A program made the position numbers and the translations under genes. This document shows, piece by piece, positions 22,157 through 33,444 of a DNA stretch of 64,000 nt. The stretch covers positions 138,696,747-138,760,746 of the forward strand of contig NC_081412.1 in assembly GCF_030272615.1 (NCBI RefSeq). The letters are read 5' to 3'. Position 1 is the first letter of the stretch; each line of letters opens with the position of its first letter. The notes under the pieces were generated by a model. That model saw only the letters and a program-made list of their open reading frames with translations, had not been told where the DNA came from and ran no database searches. This DNA is from Cryptomeria japonica. Its lineage: Eukaryota; Streptophyta; Pinopsida; Cupressales; Cupressaceae.

Positions 22157-22930
22157 TGATTCTAGGAACTTTAACTGTAGTATATTTAGAACCAAATCAC
22201 CGACTTCTAAGATTTGTTTATTCAATGAATAACTGTAGATGGACAGATAATATCTTGTGGTTAGTGGCTACTCTAATACTTAGATTAGGAGGCTTTTGGT
22301 CCCCTCATGAGCATGCTGTGAAATTAAAAACACCAATGGAGCTTTCATATTCTAGAGATTCTACCACTTGTACTAATCCCCTAATTTTATACTTAGTTGC
22401 CACTTCTATATGAAATAATTTGTAATATATTTTGATAATTTATTGTTTGACTTTATTGTATTGTTAACAATGACTTTGTGATGGTTTACTTGAATGTGAG
22501 TATGATTTCATTTATAGATTATTATTATAATTTTAATAATTTATTGTTTGATTTGTATTATATTTTTCTTTCTTAGTAATATAATAATGATGGTTTTATG
22601 AGGTAAGGTTGATGAAGTTATCAAATTCTACATTTGATCATATTAATTGATTAAAAAATAGTAGTTTATTTTTTTAGTTAATTAATAAATACTATCAAAT
22701 GTACAATACAATGGCTGCATAGACAAGGTTATTTTGTGATGATTTACTTAGAATTTTATTTTATAATTTAATTTATGAATTCTTATTAATATTACTTGGT
22801 AAAACTGAAATAATCTTTTGTTTTCTATACTTTATTTTAGAATGGTTACATTCTTAGTGGTTAATGATAGAACATGAAAGAGATATGGCTCTTTAATCTT
22901 CTACATCTAATATATTAAAAAAATTACAAA
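22157..22930. repeat. AT-rich repeated DNA, copy 1 right part
   Basis: Resumes the sequence interrupted by E. It includes GGAGGCTTTTGGTCCCCTCATGAGCA and related segments that recur at 25866-26420 with moderate divergence. A 78-codon open stretch here is short and not conserved in the second copy, so I do not call a gene. Confidence 0.6.
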
Positions 22931-25440
22931 TTAAAAAACAAATCATATTAGTTTCTTAATATATTGTTAAGGTCTAAAATTAGTTTAAATTACACTTAAA
23001 TTATATTAGTTTAGTATTTTCATATTTTCATATCATCTATAGGAGTTAAAATGCTTCTTTTGATCTTCAATGGCTCACTAGATGCTGTATCTTTATAGAA
23101 TTCAATTTTGTTTTTTACAATATTTTTCTGGATTTAGAATCCAAGGTAACATAATAATAATTATACATATTGCATCAATTGATATGTCTAGCACTAAGAG
23201 TGTAAACTAATGGTCCTTTGGACTTCACCCCTATTTGCAACACATTGGATTCTAATATCATATACACTTATCAAGATCACAAAAAAAATGTGACACAAGG
23301 TTAAAAATAAGGTCTACACTTTACTAGGCTTTACCCATGGCTTCATTGTCAACTTGTAAAATGGTGACACATGCCTACTAGTTGCATTTAGTGGGTTTTC
23401 AAATCCACAATGGGAAAAAATAGTTTTGAGTGTTTAGATGGTTCTCAAGTTACATAAATAGAACACTTGGAATCATCTTACACACCTTACTATTGGACTT
23501 AAGAATTAAGAAATTAAAAACTTCAAACTTTCTCAAATTTATTTTAAAGATAAGTTAAAACTAGAGATCAAATTCAAAAATTTCCTTTCATGTCATATCT
23601 ATCTATGAGGCAAATCCAAAATTCATAAAAATTAAATTACAATTAATAATATTTGGACTTAACTATTTGATTGATTAAATATGTTGTTCCTACCTTAATC
23701 TAGACACATGACTTTAGAAATTTAACCATGGTACTAACTCCTAAGTCTAAATGAATAACTCCATGATAATTTCAAATTAGTTCCAAGAAGAATATTGAAC
23801 CTAAAATATTCTGTCAGAGATCAAACCTCCTTGGATATTGACCCAAACTCAATCTCGACATTGAATGTAATTAACTTTTAATTTAAATGGAATACTTTTA
23901 ATTGTTGCATGTCTAGGTGGCTTTGGCAATGCCACATTTATAATCTCAATCATTCCTAGGAACATGTGGCAAGATATCACCACTAATAGACACTAAAATT
24001 AAACTAAATGTTTGACAAAGGAAAATGAAAAATTCTAAGGTGGAATATAGGCTACTATATTAAGGCTCTTCTAATAAAACAATATAGATTTAAAAAGAAA
24101 AAATGATACCAAAACACCAAATGTATTCTCAAGACTATGGAAATACCATGATTCTAATAGGACATTAGAGATAATAGTAACTAATTTGGATTGAGATCTA
24201 TATTGAATCAAACCTAGGATGAGAACCACTTAATCTGTTTTGAATTCAAAGGGATCCATTATGAATGTTAGACACCATAAACTACCGTATCTTATTTAAC
24301 AAATAACTTTGATCTAACACTAAGCAAATAACACCATGAATAAGAAGAAGAATAGAGCATAGAAGTGGGTGAAAGTTGACATCTAAATGCATCAAAGAGG
24401 TTATCAAACCACAAAGTAGTTTATAGCTAAGGACTTTATTATGGTGCACCTAATTTTTCTTGAAACTTGAAAGTGAGAAACATGTGTATCTCAATTTTGA
24501 TATGGTTTTCAACCATAGACATGATCATATACCATAATTAAATATACTATAAAGGAATTAAGCGGGATCCATTCACTAAATCTAAGGAGTTGGAGTTCCA
24601 AATTTAACATCCAACTAAATTGTGGTGAATTCCAATACCAAATTAACTCTTGAAGGTTCAAAACCTACGAGAAAGGGTTCAATATTATCTTAGATTTGAT
24701 ATTCTTTATATTTGGGTTTAATACAAATAAGTCTTCTAATAAAAGAGTTTAAATGGAATTGGCAAGTAGCCCCATCTCTCAACATAATTATGATAGTTGA
24801 AAAAATCTTGTCTAATTAGCCAAAACCTATGACTTTATAGTTAAATAAAAAATTTATATTTTTTAAGCAATTAAATGAAGATATCTATGATTTTAAACCT
24901 ATCCATAATATATTCTCATAATAATAATATAAAAATAACATATATTTTGTCTAAATCACTTGAAAAAAACTTATTAATTTTAAGACAATCTTTATGATGA
25001 TAAATGTGTTTATGAAAAACCATAGTTGTGAGAAGCCTGAGCCCTAAATAACTATTTTTAGTCCTAGCTTATTCTACAAATTAATGGAACTAATACAAAT
25101 AGATTTTTATAAAAATAGTACTATAATCTAGAGATGCATTGATATCATTTCCTAATAATTTTCAAACCTTTAAGAGCATTTGACATTAACGAATTTAATA
25201 ATTTTCAAACCTTTAAGAGCATTTGACATTAGTGAATTTAATATTGAAATGAAATAAGGTTTCACGTATTCATAGAGTTCTATGTATTAAGTATCTTATA
25301 AAAAAATTCATGATGGAAAATGTGAGATCATGATAGGTCAAATAATATCCCTAAACTTGGTTATGAAAATTCTAAAAATAGATTAAATTGACTTCACATA
25401 AAAAAATGAATGAGTTATCTTGATAATCTAAGAGTAAGAT
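22931..25440. other. AT-rich intergenic DNA, no gene recognised
   Basis: 2.5 kb with frequent stops in all frames and no similarity that I recognise to the elements around it. The only structure noted is a 43-bp tandem duplication at 25154-25240. Probably long-decayed repeat DNA. Confidence 0.5.
25154..25240. repeat. Two-copy 43-bp tandem duplication
   Basis: AATAATTTTCAAACCTTTAA begins both copies (25154 and 25197), continuing to GACATTA with two differences after it. Confidence 0.75.
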
Positions 25441-25454
25441 AGTAACAAAAATCA

Positions 25455-25715
25455 TAAGTAATTGGATATAGTTTATGGTCTATCGCTTTTTTTAAATCAA
25501 AACATACTTAGTCATCAATCAAATCAAAGTCTATACTTTATGGACAACAATGGTAGTAATAAAAATTAGAAGAAATTGGATATAGTTTATGGACTATACA
25601 TTTTCTAACATCAAAACATTCTTAGTGATCAACAAATCGCAGCTTATACTTTATGGAATACTATATTTTGTCGTAGTAATAAAAAATAAGCAATTGGATA
25701 TAATTTATGGGCTAT
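25455..25715. repeat. Tandem repeat of about 115 bp, three copies
   Basis: AATTGGATATAGTTTATGG or a close variant recurs at about 25458, 25573 and 25691, each time followed by a CTAT...TCAAAACAT...TTAGTGATCA-type segment. The last copy runs into the GATTTTAGATTTG unit of the larger AT-rich repeat. Confidence 0.65.
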
Positions 25716-26420
25716 TGATTTTAGATTTGTGTGATCTAATTTTTCAATCATATCATACTTAGTGATTCATCATCAAAAAATAAAAAGTAATTAAAAATAT
25801 CGATTGAAAAAATAACACAATCAAAGATCCGAAAGATAATTATTTCTCCACTAAAAAAACCTGTAATTTTGATTCTACCAACTTCAACTGAAATATATTT
25901 AGAACAAAATCACCGACTTTTGAAATATGTTTAGTTAATGAATAACCCTCAGATGGACAGAGAATATCTTGTGGTCCGTGGCTATTCTACTGCTCATATT
26001 AAGAGGCTTTTGGTCCCCTCATGAGCATACTATGAAATTAAAAACATCAGTGGGGCTTTCACATTGTAGAGATTATACCTCTGCGTTGATCCGTTAATTT
26101 CTACTGTTAGCCACTTTTATATTTAAATAAATTGTTAATAGATTCTGATAATTTATTGCTCTACTTGTTCTTGTACTGATTTTCTTGTTTATTTACTAGT
26201 ATAATAACGATGACTTTGTGACGGTTTACTTGATTGTGATTCTATGTTTTAATTTATGGATTATAATTAGTACTATCCTTTCAAATTGAATTAGTCTCAT
26301 GTTTTGTATATGTTGTTTTAGAAGGGTTATCTTCTTCGTGGTTAAATGCGAAAATGAAGGAAATATGATTCTTTAATCTTCTATACATCTAACACTCTTC
26401 TAAAAAAATAAAATAAATTA
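25716..26420. repeat. AT-rich repeated DNA, copy 2
   Basis: Matches 18790-18960 and then 22157-22930. In copy 1 the two halves are separated by the transporter fragment and by element E. Here CACTAAAAAAACCTGTAATTTTGATTC runs through without them. The copy-1 counterpart, CACTGAAAAAGCCTGCAATTTTG, stands at 20015-20037 before E. Confidence 0.65.
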
Positions 26421-28229
26421 AAACTATTATTTTCAATATTTAAATAAATGTTTTATATTAATATCTTAATATTATCAAAAGTTTATTAAGTGTAATATTT
26501 TTATAAATTTAATTTGGTTTATAATAACTTTTTGGATATAGAATTTAAGGCAATACATTGGTAATTAGTGTAACATTCTATATTTGACATCCTCTGCATT
26601 ATGTTATATGTTATATTTTGCTTTTTTATTTTTATTTTGATTCTAACAATTTGAATAAGGAACAATTAAGAATATGTTAATGAATCGATTTATATCATGT
26701 AGAAATAGTTCGAAGTAATGTCAATATGGAATTGATTTTTATAGAATTGAAAATAGATGTTTTGTAATGTGTTTGATGGTTTATTCTTATGCTTCTAAAT
26801 TTTATTAGACTACATAGTCTTTTTGGTTTGTTAAGGTGGATGCATGAAACTGTCTTCCTCCTCCAAGATTGAAAGGGAGAGAATCATAGAAGAGAGGGAC
26901 GTAGATCTAAAAGGAAAAATTGGAGGTCATCAGTGTGAAATAAGCCAAGAAAATGGAAGCAAGATTGATATAACAATCAAAATCTATTGTAGGTAGAATG
27001 ATTGATATTAGATTGATCAAAGTACATCAATATATAGGAAATGGGGAACTCGAATTTTCTATATTTGGAGAGAAAGTAGGTAGGGTAGATAAGGTAGGTA
27101 AATCTCTCAACCACCAACTAAGCTAAGCTTAAATTGTAGTAAAATATAGTATAAATACTATTTACACTCCCTTAAACATATCTTAGGTGAGGAGAAAGAG
27201 TGGGTCCTGACATTGAATCTTAATAAGTTACCTAAGTACAATGCATTTGAAAAAGAAGAGGAGGAAACACAATGGAATAAACTTCCCCCAAAAATGAGAA
27301 AAAAGAAGAAGAAAGGAACTAGAAGGCCTCCCATAAGAAGGATTCTACTATTGAAGTGGACCTCACCCCAGGAAGAGCTCATAAGTGGATGAACTTGGTC
27401 TTGGTGAAGGGTTTGATGAATATATTAGCAACCAAATCTAAAGAGTCACAAAAGACTAAGTCAATGACGTGTATATTGGCTAATAGATTTGTCTCCTCAA
27501 ATATTTAAATATTATTACTTGACAATAATAAAACTCCCTCATATGATAAAATTTTGATTTTTTTTCACTATTTAAAAGTGGGGTATATTGTTAACCAACA
27601 AGCAGTAAAGGTGGACTAATATTTTCCCATGGCCATGATACAAATGTGATGAAAGGATTTGAAACGAGAAGGTAAATTTTAGAAAACTAACTTGAACACA
27701 AGTGCTATTGAGACTAAATGATTTTAAAGAATGAATATCACTAGCATCCCAATATAAAGATGGAAATAGCAATGATAAAATGGACACTTCGAATTCAAAT
27801 TTTACTGAATCCTAGAAGAAAATGAATGCAACTTTAATGAATATGACATTCAAATAGAAAGGCAATATTCAAACATTTAATCAAGCTCACAAACTTAAAA
27901 TAAATATTAAAGTAAAACATTCAATTCCAAAGGCACACAAACAAAAGGATTCAGGAACAAGAATTTTTTAATTGATTAAACTTTGACTGTGTCTCACTCT
28001 TACACTAAAATAAAATTGGAACAAAAAATTAGGACCATTCCATAGTCCTTCAATTACATATTTATAACTATCCAAAATGTAACTGCCCAATAGTCTTCGA
28101 AATAGATTCTTTTATAAGAATCATTTAAAATAAAGTTTTAAAATATTTTTGAACTTTATTAAATATTAAAAATTTATTAAAATAGATCTAGACTAAGGTT
28201 AAGGTGGCTTATTTTATGGGCATGTGTTG
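26421..28229. other. AT-rich DNA, nothing recognised
   Basis: 1.8 kb without a supportable gene. Short open stretches (27158-27382, 27572-27787) have unlikely composition and no recognisable motif. Confidence 0.5.
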
Positions 28230-28252
28230 GTTCCATCGACTGGGACTTGTTG

Positions 28253-29717
28253 TGATATTGGTATCAATATTCAACTATGTAGTTATCAAGTTAAACTCAT
28301 TGACCCATGTTTCATGAGTATTGGTTCACAAGAACCCATCTCTCCTGAGAATGAATGGTCCACTTAGCACTCATTACATCTAGAAGATGCTCACAAAGGT
28401 AAAGCATTGGACCTTCCCAGGACATCACCAATCCTAGTACTACTCCAATTCAAGCGCAGTTAACCACGAAGTTTCCTCCAAGGGTAAACCCACTTAGCTT
28501 GAAATCCCATTTGCAAAACCTTTAGTAAGTGTTATACCTTATGAACCATTAATTATATACCCCCTTTAGCTCATTAATGGATAAGTAGGAGGCCATAAGA
28601 AGTCAAATTATGATATTGCTATTAGGATTCAATTGTGTAGCTTTTGAGTCAAACTCATTGACCTATGTTTCATGAGGAGTGGTTCACAAGAACCTGTCTC
28701 TAGTGAGAATGAATGGTCTACTTAGCACTCATTTCATCTAGGTGATGCTCATAGACATGAAGCATTGGGACTTCTCAGGAGGTCACCCATCCCAGTACTT
28801 ACTCCAACTTAGCCGCACTTAACCATAAAGTTTCATCCAAGGTTAAACCCACTTAGCTTGCAACCCAATTTGCAAAAATCTTTAGCAAGTCTTGTGCCTT
28901 ATGAACCATTCATTATAGATCCCCTTAATCTCATCAATTGATAAGTAGGAGGCCACAACAAGTTAAATTATGATATTGATATTAGGATTCAACTATGCAA
29001 GTTTTGAGTCAAACTCATTGACCATGTTTCATGAGTAGTAGCTCACAAGCACCCATCTATCATGAGAATGAATGGTCCACTTGTCACTCATTTCATCTAG
29101 GTGATGCTCATAGAGGTGAAGCATTAGGACTTCCCGGGAGGTCATCGATCCTAATACTACTCCAACTCAAGCCTACTTAACCACAAAGTTTCTTCCAAGG
29201 TTAAAACCATTTAGCTTGCAACCCCATTTGCAAAATCTTCAGCAATTGTTGTTCCTTATGAACCATCACTTGATTTAAGTAGGAGGCCACAATAAGTCAA
29301 ATTATGATATTGCTATTAGAATTCAACTATGTAGTTTTTTATTCAGACTCATTGACCCATGTTTCATGAGTAGCGGTTCACAAGAACCTATCTCTAATGG
29401 GAATGAATGGTCTACTTAGCACTCATTGCATCTAGGTGATGCTCATAGAAGTGAAGCATTGGGCCTTCTAGGGAGGTTACCCATCCAATGCTACTCCAAC
29501 TCAAGCATGCTTAACCACAAAGTTTCCTCCAAGGTTAAATCCACATAGCTTGCAACCCCATTTGCAAAACCTTCAACAAGTATTATTCCTTATGAACCAT
29601 TCATTATAGAGTCCCTTTAACTCATTAGTTGATAAGTAGGAGGGTAGAACAAGTCAAATTATGATGTTTCTATTAGGATTCAATTATGGTTTTTTGAGTC
29701 AAACTCATTGATCCATG
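28253..29717 (-). repeat. Tandem array with 5S-rRNA-derived monomers (Cassandra-like)
   Basis: About four monomers of 330-361 bp start near 28253, 28612, 28973 and 29306, with a partial fifth. Each holds, on the minus strand, a degenerate 5S rRNA 3' half. The best is in monomer 2 (around 28765-28830), reading GGATGGGTGACCTCCTGAGA after a GTACTG and a GGTTAAG. These correspond to the 5S internal control region and its downstream part. Cassandra-type TRIM elements are known to carry 5S sequence in their LTRs and to form tandem arrays. Segments such as TATTGGTATCAATAT between monomers could be decayed primer sites. The copies are too diverged to be working 5S genes. Confidence 0.7.
28765..28830 (-). 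ncRNA. 5S rRNA-like segment, best-preserved copy
   Basis: On the minus strand the order GGTTAAG, GGAGTAAGTACTGGGATGGG, TGACCTCCTGAGAAGTCC follows the 3' half of plant 5S rRNA. The 5' half is only faintly recognisable. Equivalent segments are near 28408-28462, 29127-29181 and 29458-29515. This is a derived repeat component, not an rRNA gene. Confidence 0.65.
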
Positions 29718-31169
29718 TTTCATGAGTAGGGTTTTGGTTCAATACATTGGGACTTGTTGTGCTACCACTACTCGTGCCTTGGAATTCATTAGAGCTTCTA
29801 TCACTATTGGGATCTCTACATGTTGAGGAATGAGTACATTTTTAGTTATGAGTTTGCATAAGGCTTTGTTTACATAAATGTTATCTATCTTGGTGGTGAT
29901 GACCATCATACTAGTGTAGAGAACAATCAATCCTTTCCAACTTCTTTAAAGTATCCTTATTAAAGGCCTTTTCATGTAAGAATACATAAATTACCTTCAT
30001 AAATTCTTCTTTCAGCTCATTCACAGTGGCATCTCCATCATTGTCTTTCTTTTTGAGCTAACATCCAATATTTGTGAATTATTTAATGACATCAGCCAAC
30101 ATATGATTGCATTTCATAAGAAATTTTCTTTCCTCTTTGATATTTTCTTAAGGAAATAATCTTTTCACTTGATTCTTTCTCTCTCCAATACACACCTTGT
30201 ATGAATTATATTTTGAACTATGTTCTCTATTGTATCTTTGTCTAAATATATATCCACAATCTCTTTTAGCTCATTATCTTACCAACGATAGTACTAGGAA
30301 TCTCACCAGTAGCAAGAGCCAAGGATGGGGCTACCTATATATTGTCATTCAACACCTTTTGTGAGGGAATAGTCAATGATTGTGTGAAGATAGTTGAAAA
30401 CATTAGGATCTCCTACAAAGAGTTGAACATACACATGTTTGAAGAAGAGGCAGGTGACCTAGCTAAAGGCCTGCAAAGGAGTTGCATCATTGGTCTTTGG
30501 AAGAGGAGAGGTGAAAAAATTTAGAGAAGGAAGAGCCTACTAAACAACAAGTACAAATGTAGACAAAGTAGTTATTGGAGCTGATTTTCTATGACAAAAA
30601 TCAAGAGAAGGGTCCTAGAAGGTTTGAGGACCCCAAACAAGGTGCGATGTAGATGTAGAGAGAAAACACAAGGAGAAGAAAAGGCCACACTAGACACCAT
30701 CTACATATGGATCATGTCTATGGGTTGTGAAAATGGAGGGACATTATGAAGAGAGAGACTAGTGATATCCCTAAGGAGGGAGAAATGAAAACTTGCACCC
30801 ACTTAGGATGAGGCTCGTCAATAGACCTCAAATCAACATGAAATATGGAGAGAAAATGTATCTAGAGATGGTAGGAGAAATAAAAACTAGTGCAGGCATG
30901 AAAGTAGAAGGAGAAGAAGCAAAAAATAGAGATTCACCCTTAGTCTTCAAGGAAGCCTCATTCTCTTGATCCATTGCCTATTAATGACACTTACACTCAT
31001 GTGCAAGTTGTTTTTGACGTAGATGGGATCCAAGAGTAGAAGCCTGATAAGACCCATAGAATCCTGCATCACAGGTGGAGATGTCTGTGTCATTGCTAAT
31101 AGAAGAGAAGGCTCAACCAATGGAATAAGAGGTTTCATGGAAGAAAGAATTTTTATACTCAATTATAGA
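29718..31169. other. Degenerate DNA between the 5S array and element I
   Basis: No intact gene. The stretch right after the array (29736) repeats the TTGGTTC...GGGACTTGTTGTG sequence seen just before it (28229), suggesting the array is bounded by related sequence. Minus-strand reading of the upper part may be the decayed 3' tail of element I. Confidence 0.4.
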
Positions 31170-31939
31170 CATATTTCCTCTTAATAGGTGCTAAAGGAGA
31201 GGGGTGAGTAAACAAATAATGCTTACCCTTTCCATACAAAGTAGGGTGAGTTATTTCACCAAGGATAGGAATCTCAAAAGGAGGACGTGCCTTAAACTTC
31301 AACAATGTAGGTGTCTTTCCTTTTTATGGGCTAGGTACAATCAAAGGATCATAAGACACCAGTAGAGTTTGCATGGTTCTTGGTGGACGAAGAGGCCTAC
31401 CCTAAAGAATAAGCTTATTCTTTCCTATTGACGAGGAGGGGGAAAAAGATGAAGCACTTTGTTGTATAAGTGTAGACATAGATGCAGAGGTAGGTGTAGG
31501 AGGATCCAAAGAAATACTAGGTTGAGCCAAGTTAGGTGCTAACTCCCCAATATTATACTTATAATATGATTTGCACAATGGATACACATGAGGAAGCATA
31601 GGCTCAACCGGAGTAGGGTAGAAATGATCAAGACAAAATCCCCCATGTGATACTAGTGGTTGATATCTAGTATCTTGGGTAGTATGCGTGGTGCCCTTAT
31701 GGGGAAAATTTACACACTTGTGCACTACTAAGGGGACTACATCCTTATAAACCAGCCATAGAATGCCTAGCTTCACCTAGAATAAGTTAGTTGTAGTAAT
31801 TACAACAAATGTGTTATAAACTTCCTTGGGTCTCACAACGACCATTAAGGTAATTCATCCCATAGGGGGGACAAAAAGACCATCATGTATACAAATGGTG
31901 GCCTTACACTTGTCATATTTTACCCAATGCAATCCATTG
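31170..31939 (-). pseudogene. Element I: protease end and Pro-rich tail, F-related
   Basis: Minus-strand translation gives VKLGILWLVYKDVVPLVVHK, then KCVNFPHKG and PLCKSYYKYN, collinear with the F1/F2 segment VKLGYPWL ... KCLKFPHNG ... LFKSYQKWK. A Pro/Ser-rich tail with LGEITHPTLYGKGKHY matches the F tail LPKPNIPPLYG. Several stops are present. This is an older, diverged member of the F group, interrupted to the right by a TIR element. Confidence 0.72.
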
Positions 31940-32983
31940 GGGTGAGCTCACAATAATGGTTCCCACTTTCATCCACGAAGGAAAAATGTGATGGCAAGAA
32001 AAAAAATTCAGAGGGGGTTCGAGTGAAGTGGGGGTGTTCGAACGAACTACTCCTTGGGGTTCGAGTGAACCCCCCACTTCGCTCGAATCCCCGCTTTTGA
32101 GAAAACCGCCTTTAACGTTTTTTTATGTATATTTTTAATTATATTGGGGGGGTTCGCTCAAACCCCCCTTCATTTGAAGCCATTTTTTTACACTTCTCTG
32201 AAGCTTTCTACAATTTTTTGCAGATTTTTGGCCTTCAAACCTCTGGTTGAAGGCTCAAATGGAATGATCTTGATAAACCAAAATGTAGTATGGTAGTCCT
32301 TGAAGAAAGCTTTCCAATTACTATAATTTTATTACATATTGAGTTTATTATGAACTTTTTTTTTTAATTTTACCAAACATAGGTTTTTCACCGAACATGA
32401 ATTTCTTTGTTCAATGCATCGGGAAAAATAGTAAACCAATTCAAATTTTTTTTGAAAAACATCTATGCCCTAACTATTGATGTCTTCTTTCTAACAATTA
32501 TTTTTTTTAATTTCGATATATATAGAACAAGTTATGTGTTCAAATGAACACCTATGTCTAAAATATAATTGTTCGGACTTCAAAACCTAATAAAATGAAA
32601 AATATTCAACATATCACTATCAAACCAACTGCAAGCCCTAGATATTGATGTCACAAACCGAAATTCAAAATAATTGAGTTTTTATCATTTATAGAAAAAA
32701 AATTATGCATTTCAGGAGGCACTTCACTCTTAAAAAATGTAGTTTGTTGTAAAAAACTACTTTTCGAGGGAGATGGAAAAATTAAAAAAAATCTTCAAAC
32801 AAATTTGAAAAAAAAATATATAGAATCTACAGACAAAATGCTACAAATCACTAATTTACATCATCTTCAAATTCTTAATAGTTTAAAAGTTATAGTTGTC
32901 GGAAGATGAAGATTATTTTTAAAAATGTTCATCTCAGTGACAAAAGTGGCAAAAAAGTGGGAACCATTATTGTGAGTTCACCC
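31940..32983. mobile_element. 1044-bp non-coding element with 29-bp terminal inverted repeats
   Basis: The left end GGGTGAGCTCACAATAATGG (continuing TTCCCACTTT) is the inverse of the right end with one mismatch. It sits inside the protease-like frame of element I: the codons before and after join in the order seen in F1. ATTG flanks both ends (31936-31939 and 32984-32987), suggesting a 4-bp target duplication. The interior has no transposase ORF. It contains an internal hairpin: TTCGAGTGAAGTGGGGG near 32018 against its inverse near 32079. A non-autonomous DNA transposon is the simplest reading; the superfamily is unassigned. Confidence 0.7.
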
Positions 32984-33254
32984 ATTGATAAATAGGGCCT
33001 CCTTTGTGATCACATCAACTCTACATGAAGGATCAACCATAACACTTGTGATAGTGCTACCATTAATCTTGATAGGGATGTAAAGAGGAGCAGGCTTTCC
33101 ATATTATGACAAGTCAAGAGGTGTGAATGATATATCAATACTCTTACTCTTGTAACTTGGGGGAGAAATCAGAGTGATGGTGACAATGTTCACATTAGAA
33201 GACTCACTTGGTGGAGGAGAAGATCATGCAAAAATAAAATTAGTTGAATGTGGA
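32984..33254 (-). pseudogene. Element I: protease-like active-site region, F-related
   Basis: The minus strand reads VMVDPSCRVDVITKEALFIN, matching the F2 segment LIDPSCMVNVITEEFL. Upstream is a hydrophilic linker with LPPHSTNF that corresponds to LPSHTSNA in F. The LINE is inserted immediately to the right, after GGGAATAGATTTGTGTT. Confidence 0.72.
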
Positions 33255-33271
33255 GGGAATAGATTTGTGTT
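33255..33271. repeat. LINE target-site duplication, left copy
   Basis: GGGAATAGATTTGTGTT, identical to 38847-38863. The 17-bp length is typical of target-primed reverse transcription by L1-type LINEs. Confidence 0.9.
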
Positions 33272-33444
33272 CTGATTGATTAAAAAATAGGTTTTAAGGA
33301 CCCAAAACCTTTACATCATAGAAATAGAAAGAGCAGCAAAAGGATTAAAAGTCCGCATACATAACGACTGGCTAGAAGACCAATGAACAGAAAGAACAAT
33401 AGAGCAACAAAACAACAAAACATAGCAAAGAAACCAAGGAGATG

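Noticed and set aside
22156-22413. 85-codon open frame right of element E
   Set aside because: It is not preserved in the second copy of the repeat (25866-26120), which has stops in the corresponding frame.
28253-29717. Functional 5S rRNA genes
   Set aside because: Only the 3' half is recognisable, copies differ from each other, and conserved 5S positions are altered in every copy.
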